Origin: Thermoanaerobacterium sp. RBIITD | Lineage (GTDB): Bacteria > Bacillota > Thermoanaerobacteria > Thermoanaerobacterales > Thermoanaerobacteraceae | Assembly: GCF_900205865.1 (NCBI RefSeq) | Contig: NZ_LT906662.1 | Coordinates: forward strand, 930,001-994,000 | DNA: 64,000 bases | Direction of reading: 5' to 3' | In this document: positions 60,297-64,000 of the stretch, piece by piece | Numbering within the stretch: the stretch's first letter is position 1 | Layout of the letters: each line of letters opens with the position of its first letter | Made by a program: the position numbers and the translations under genes | The notes under the pieces: generated by a model | What the model was told of the DNA's origin: nothing | The model's input: the letters and a program-made list of their open reading frames with translations, nothing else | The model's database searches: none

Positions 60297-62363
60297 TTAC
60301 ATCATAGGCTCTAAACCTTCCCATTCAACATTCCACTTTCCATCCCTAGGAAATCCAGGAGCATTCTTTTCATGGCAGCCGTCCCAGCCTGAGGCCATCA
60401 TAGCAACAGCTGTCAGAAGTCCACCATTTCCAGGTAAATATACTGGCAAGTCATCATTTGGAATCTGGCTGTTGTGACCATTTGGCATATAAGTGTTTTT
60501 TGGACACTCCATAAGAAGTACATCTACTGCTATTTCAGGTTCTTCAAGTCTGGCAGCTGTCATAGCAATCATTGGAAAATCCCATCCCCACATTTCTTCC
60601 ATTTGCCAGGAGTCTAATACCTTATTCAATGTATTTTTCATTATGCCTTTATCAACTTTGTGACCGGGAAGTACTCCCAAAGCTCCAAGCATTGAAGGAT
60701 GGTCAAAATTAAACTTAGTAAATGTATCCGAACATCTTTCATGGGATAAATATACTCCATCTTTAACAGGGAGGGAAGCCATTTTCTCTGAGATCTGCTG
60801 CCATATTGGATTGATGCTAAGACCCATGCGTAATCTCCAGTTATTTGCTATTTGTAATGCAAATGAAAAGTACTCTAGCTCAAATGTCGGGTTAATGGCT
60901 ACATCAGGATCATGATTTTCCTGTACAGGAATTAAAGGAGGCCCAAGTACATATCTGTCATTGTCTTTATCATATATCGTATATGAGGCAAGAAAGTCTG
61001 CGGTTTCAAATACTATATCCTTAAAAATATCCAATGTTTCAGGACATGGCTTATCCCTGTAAATAAGTTCTCCATACATAATTGGATGGGGCTGCTGCCA
61101 TATAAGCAATGGGCCTATAGATGAAGGACTATCAATACCATTTGGCCCCACCATCTTAGGCCAGCGGGCACCTTTGTAGCCTTGGGATTTTGCTAAATTT
61201 TTGGCCTCATGGAGTATATATTTGTACCACCACATACTCTTTCTAAGTAAATAAGTTCTTCCCCATAGTGCAAAATGTGCAACATGCCACAAATGCATCT
61301 CAAGGTGAAATTTGCCATACCAACTGTTGCATGTAAGCCCAGTCTCTTGAGGCGGCATGGAACCAGAACATTGTATGGCTGTAAGGTATTGTGAAAGTAC
61401 AACCCTTCTTTCCAGTTCAAAAGCCCTATTGTCAGTACATTTTGAAAAGTCTATAGCACCACCGTTATTCCAAAATCGTCTCCAGTGCTTCTTACAGAGA
61501 TTTTCACTTTCTTCAAATAAAGGCATATGCCCATATGGCCTGGATTTAGAAAATAAGCATGAAAAATTAAAGCTGTCTTCATTTTTACACTGACTCACCG
61601 TAAAATAGTTTTTGCCTTTCCTTTTTACATTGACTCCATCTGAAAATCCAATTCTCACAAAATAAAAATCTCTGTCAAGTGTCCTCATTAGGTCCATGAT
61701 ATTTTCACTATAGTCTATAATATCTGTATTATGTAGTTCATCGTGGGTCCAGTCTGCTCCTGATTTCTCAGGTGAGCCATATGGAAATTTAATATCCACT
61801 GAAAGACGACCTTTTTTAATGAGATCTGACTTCACAGAAATTGCTATTATATCTTTTTCAGGATGGCAAAGAGTTTTCACAATCACAGGTATTCCTTCCA
61901 CCTTAAATTCACTTGTCAAAATACCATTCCATAGGTCCAATGTTTGATTGATTTCCTCGATACACTCTATTTTGGCTTTGTCACCATTGGAAAGGGTTAT
62001 ATTCAGCCCTATATTTCCTAAATGAAACCTGTGAGGATTAACCCTGAGCCAATCAAATATTTCCTCCTGATTATCTCTCAATGTCGCATATCCCACTTTT
62101 CGTCCGTATGTATTGTAATATTTAAGCTTTAAATCCTTTATGGTGTAAAATCCCTCTTCATTCTTAGCAGGAATTGTATGAAATCCCCACTGTACCATGG
62201 TACACAAGGGCACTACCTTATATTCATCAGAGAATGTTTGCATACCTGTTATATCAGCAGTAAATGCAATTTCCCCATTTCCTATCGATAGAGGAGATAG
62301 GATATCAACTTTGTTGAGAACTACATTGTGCCTATTTACTAATTCATATCGATTTATTGTCAT
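60297..62363 (-). CDS. Six-hairpin glycosidase-like protein of unknown specificity
   Basis: A 688-residue protein with a beta domain at the front (LSPLSIGNGEIAFTADITGM) and an alpha/alpha barrel with CNSWYGKFHLEMHLWHVAHF, GARWPKMVGPNG, WQQPHPIMYGELIYRD and EEMWGWDFPMIAMTAARL. The layout resembles clan GH-L and GH95-like six-hairpin enzymes, but I do not recognise a characterised family. No signal peptide. The ATG overlaps the end of the sensor kinase by 20 bases, with AAAGGAGG upstream, so it is translationally coupled, and GH43 follows after 26 bp. Substrate unknown. Confidence 0.72.
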   Translation of the reverse strand: MTINRYELVNRHNVVLNKVDILSPLSIGNGEIAFTADITGMQTFSDEYKVVPLCTMVQWGFHTIPAKNEEGFYTIKDLKLKYYNTYGRKVGYATLRDNQEEIFDWLRVNPHRFHLGNIGLNITLSNGDKAKIECIEEINQTLDLWNGILTSEFKVEGIPVIVKTLCHPEKDIIAISVKSDLIKKGRLSVDIKFPYGSPEKSGADWTHDELHNTDIIDYSENIMDLMRTLDRDFYFVRIGFSDGVNVKRKGKNYFTVSQCKNEDSFNFSCLFSKSRPYGHMPLFEESENLCKKHWRRFWNNGGAIDFSKCTDNRAFELERRVVLSQYLTAIQCSGSMPPQETGLTCNSWYGKFHLEMHLWHVAHFALWGRTYLLRKSMWWYKYILHEAKNLAKSQGYKGARWPKMVGPNGIDSPSSIGPLLIWQQPHPIMYGELIYRDKPCPETLDIFKDIVFETADFLASYTIYDKDNDRYVLGPPLIPVQENHDPDVAINPTFELEYFSFALQIANNWRLRMGLSINPIWQQISEKMASLPVKDGVYLSHERCSDTFTKFNFDHPSMLGALGVLPGHKVDKGIMKNTLNKVLDSWQMEEMWGWDFPMIAMTAARLEEPEIAVDVLLMECPKNTYMPNGHNSQIPNDDLPVYLPGNGGLLTAVAMMASGWDGCHEKNAPGFPRDGKWNVEWEGLEPMM

Positions 62364-64000
62364 GAGAAACCTCCTTTGATTTATATGGAAAGGTTATATA
62401 AACAGCAGTCCCCATTCCAAATTTGCTTCTAATTATTATATTATATTTATCATCATATAAGAGCTTCAGCCTTTCTTTTGTATTCATTAGGCCTATATGC
62501 TCTTGAAAATCAAAATCTGATTTAAGCTGCTCCCTTATCTGACTCAGTTTTTCCTTGCTTATTCCAAGGCCGTTATCTACAACTGCGATTTTTATTTCAC
62601 CATCACGCTTGTGTTTTATCCTGATTTTAATAACTCCCCTCCCTTCCTTTTCCTTTAAGCCATGATAAATAGAATTTTCAATAAGGTGTTGAAGCATAAG
62701 CTTCATTACCTTACATGGCAGCAGGCTCTCATCATAGTCCCACATTACTTCAAACTTGTCCCTATAACGTACTTTTAGTATATCAATATAGGATTTTGTG
62801 TTATCAATTTCCTCTTTTAAAGTTACAGTCTCATTTGGATTGCTAAGTAAATACTTTAAAATCTGGGACAAGTTTTCTATCATTTTTGTTACATTATTAG
62901 GCCCCCCTGTGAGTGCCAAAGTTTTTAAATAGATTGTTTCCATAGTATTAAACAAAAAATGTGGACTAATCTGAGACTGCAGAGCTAAAAGCTCCATGGC
63001 CTGCATCTTGTATTTTTTCTCAGACAGCTGCAATTTTAAATAATTTTGTTCCATGTAATTTGTAAGTATATTGTATGTTATATAGCTGTAATCATCCTTA
63101 TACTCTGGCGGTAAAGGCGGGAAAGCATTGGTAGATTTTGCAGAGTCTATAATGTCGATAATTTTCCTTATATTGGTATAATTCCTTTTGGTAATATTGT
63201 ACGTGAGGAATATCACAAATAAAATTGATAAGGCAAGCAATAATAAAGTAATCTTCAATAGCATTATAGGAACTCTATAAAGATATTCCCTCGGTACGAT
63301 GGATATATATTTTATATTGTAGTCTGCTGACTTTAATTCTGATATTATGTTGTTATCTTTATATTTATTGATATCCACAATGCTTGGGAAATTGCCGCTG
63401 CTATTTTGGCATATTAAGCGGTTATTTTCATCGAGAATAAGTACCTTTTGCTCGGGAATTATTGTCGAAGCATTGAGAAACCTTTCAATGTAGTCAAGGT
63501 ATATATTTAGCACCAATACTCCATCGCTTTTACCATTGTAAAGGTCGTTAACTTTCTTAAATATGCTAAGAACTCTTATTCCTTTTTCATTAAAGTTGTA
63601 TAATTTCAAATCTCTAACTTCTACCCATGACAGCTTGTCATCTGGAGAATTTAAAAAACTGTCAAACCATTTCTTGTCATAAAACCTATCAAGTGATGTA
63701 ATCCCATCTGAAGAAGCTAAAAAGTTTTTATTTGGGTTCTTGAAATAAAGATAGATAGATTGAATATATGGTTTTGAGAACGAAGTTGAATTAAGAAGGC
63801 TTTCAATCATATTAAGGCGCCATGTATCCTCAAGGGAATACTCAGAAGTATTTAAGATTCTTTTTAAATACATAGTCACATCTTTATTTGTACCAAAGGT
63901 TAAATAAATTTGATTAATCTCATTTAATAAAAACTCTACGTCCTCACTATTCCGCTTTAACGTTTCATTACTATTTTTATTTATTTCTTCGCTTACATAC
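62344..64000 (-). CDS. YesM-like sensor histidine kinase (start outside window)
   Basis: The frame is open from 62344 to the window edge and is cut at its 5' end. The extracellular sensor part includes YLKRILNTSEYSLEDTWRLN and LSWVEVRDLKLYN. One membrane helix (MLLKITLLLLALSILFVIFL) follows. The cytosolic part has the LytS/YesM phospho-His motif SQISPHFLFNTMETIYL, then the ATP-binding MLQHLIENSIYHGLKEKEGR, VDNGLGIS and GLMNTKERLKLLYD. YesM-YesN systems in bacilli sense pectic or other plant glycans and control RG genes. The partner regulator is not seen and is probably upstream, beyond the edge. It overlaps the six-hairpin gene. Confidence 0.88.
   Translation of the reverse strand, partial: YVSEEINKNSNETLKRNSEDVEFLLNEINQIYLTFGTNKDVTMYLKRILNTSEYSLEDTWRLNMIESLLNSTSFSKPYIQSIYLYFKNPNKNFLASSDGITSLDRFYDKKWFDSFLNSPDDKLSWVEVRDLKLYNFNEKGIRVLSIFKKVNDLYNGKSDGVLVLNIYLDYIERFLNASTIIPEQKVLILDENNRLICQNSSGNFPSIVDINKYKDNNIISELKSADYNIKYISIVPREYLYRVPIMLLKITLLLLALSILFVIFLTYNITKRNYTNIRKIIDIIDSAKSTNAFPPLPPEYKDDYSYITYNILTNYMEQNYLKLQLSEKKYKMQAMELLALQSQISPHFLFNTMETIYLKTLALTGGPNNVTKMIENLSQILKYLLSNPNETVTLKEEIDNTKSYIDILKVRYRDKFEVMWDYDESLLPCKVMKLMLQHLIENSIYHGLKEKEGRGVIKIRIKHKRDGEIKIAVVDNGLGISKEKLSQIREQLKSDFDFQEHIGLMNTKERLKLLYDDKYNIIIRSKFGMGTAVYITFPYKSKEVSHDNKSI

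Overview
ORGANISM. The window is AT-rich, uses strong Shine-Dalgarno sites (AGGAGG-like) with some GTG and TTG starts, and carries Firmicute-type genes: LplABC-like importer, LplD, YetA, YesM-like kinase, UxaABC. I infer a low-GC, anaerobic, plant-polysaccharide-degrading Firmicute of the Thermoanaerobacterium/Thermoanaerobacter kind. The genus is inference. Almost every gene lies on the minus strand. LEFT END (1-8.5 kb), housekeeping: the front of a BcsL/CelD-like acetyltransferase, a DedA protein, a galT - maltokinase-like - glycogen-synthase-like operon, a cation/Ca2+ antiporter on the plus strand, a flavin reductase, a Uma2 remnant, and an nfeD-paraslipin pair. 8.5-9.8 kb is a graveyard of two degenerate insertion sequences. 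MAIN REGION (9.8-64 kb), one large pectin (rhamnogalacturonan-I) utilisation region. 9.8-28.9 kb holds degradative enzymes: GH51, a broken alpha/beta hydrolase, a polysaccharide deacetylase-like protein, GH2, GH42, GH95, a PL26/YetA-like lyase, a secreted PL11 rhamnogalacturonan lyase, a GH106-like protein, a CE12 remnant without its nucleophile serine, and GH4. 29.2-32.9 kb holds an oligosaccharide ABC importer (binding protein and two permeases). 33-38 kb has a transposase remnant, a 94-bp tandem repeat, an SGNH esterase and a second, larger GH106-like protein. 38-51.4 kb is a rhamnose block: a class II aldolase, rhaM, rhaA, rhaB, then an unusual redox cassette (PreA-like Fe-S flavoprotein, fumarate-reductase-like flavoprotein, zinc dehydrogenase, two Gfo/Idh/MocA proteins), a frameshifted GH4 copy, and a DeoR regulator. 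52.3-59.2 kb is the galacturonate block: uxaC, a third GH4, a divergent AraC regulator, uxaA, uxaB. 59.4-64 kb has GH43, a six-hairpin glycosidase-like protein of unknown activity, and a YesM-like sensor kinase that runs off the window. HOW THEY WORK TOGETHER (inference). The PL11 lyase is the only enzyme here with a clear export signal. It would cut RG-I outside; the importer brings oligosaccharides in; cytosolic lyase and glycosidases strip galactose, arabinose, fucose-like, rhamnose and galacturonate residues. Rhamnose goes through RhaM/RhaA/RhaB and the aldolase, galacturonate through UxaC/UxaB/UxaA. No GH105/GH88 unsaturated-uronyl hydrolase, KDG kinase or KDPG aldolase is visible. MOST NOTABLE: the redox cassette inside the rhamnose operon; a roughly 90% identical duplicated promoter/operator upstream of both lplD and uxaB; DeoR operator-like repeats; several freshly broken genes; and glycosidase-like proteins of unknown specificity.
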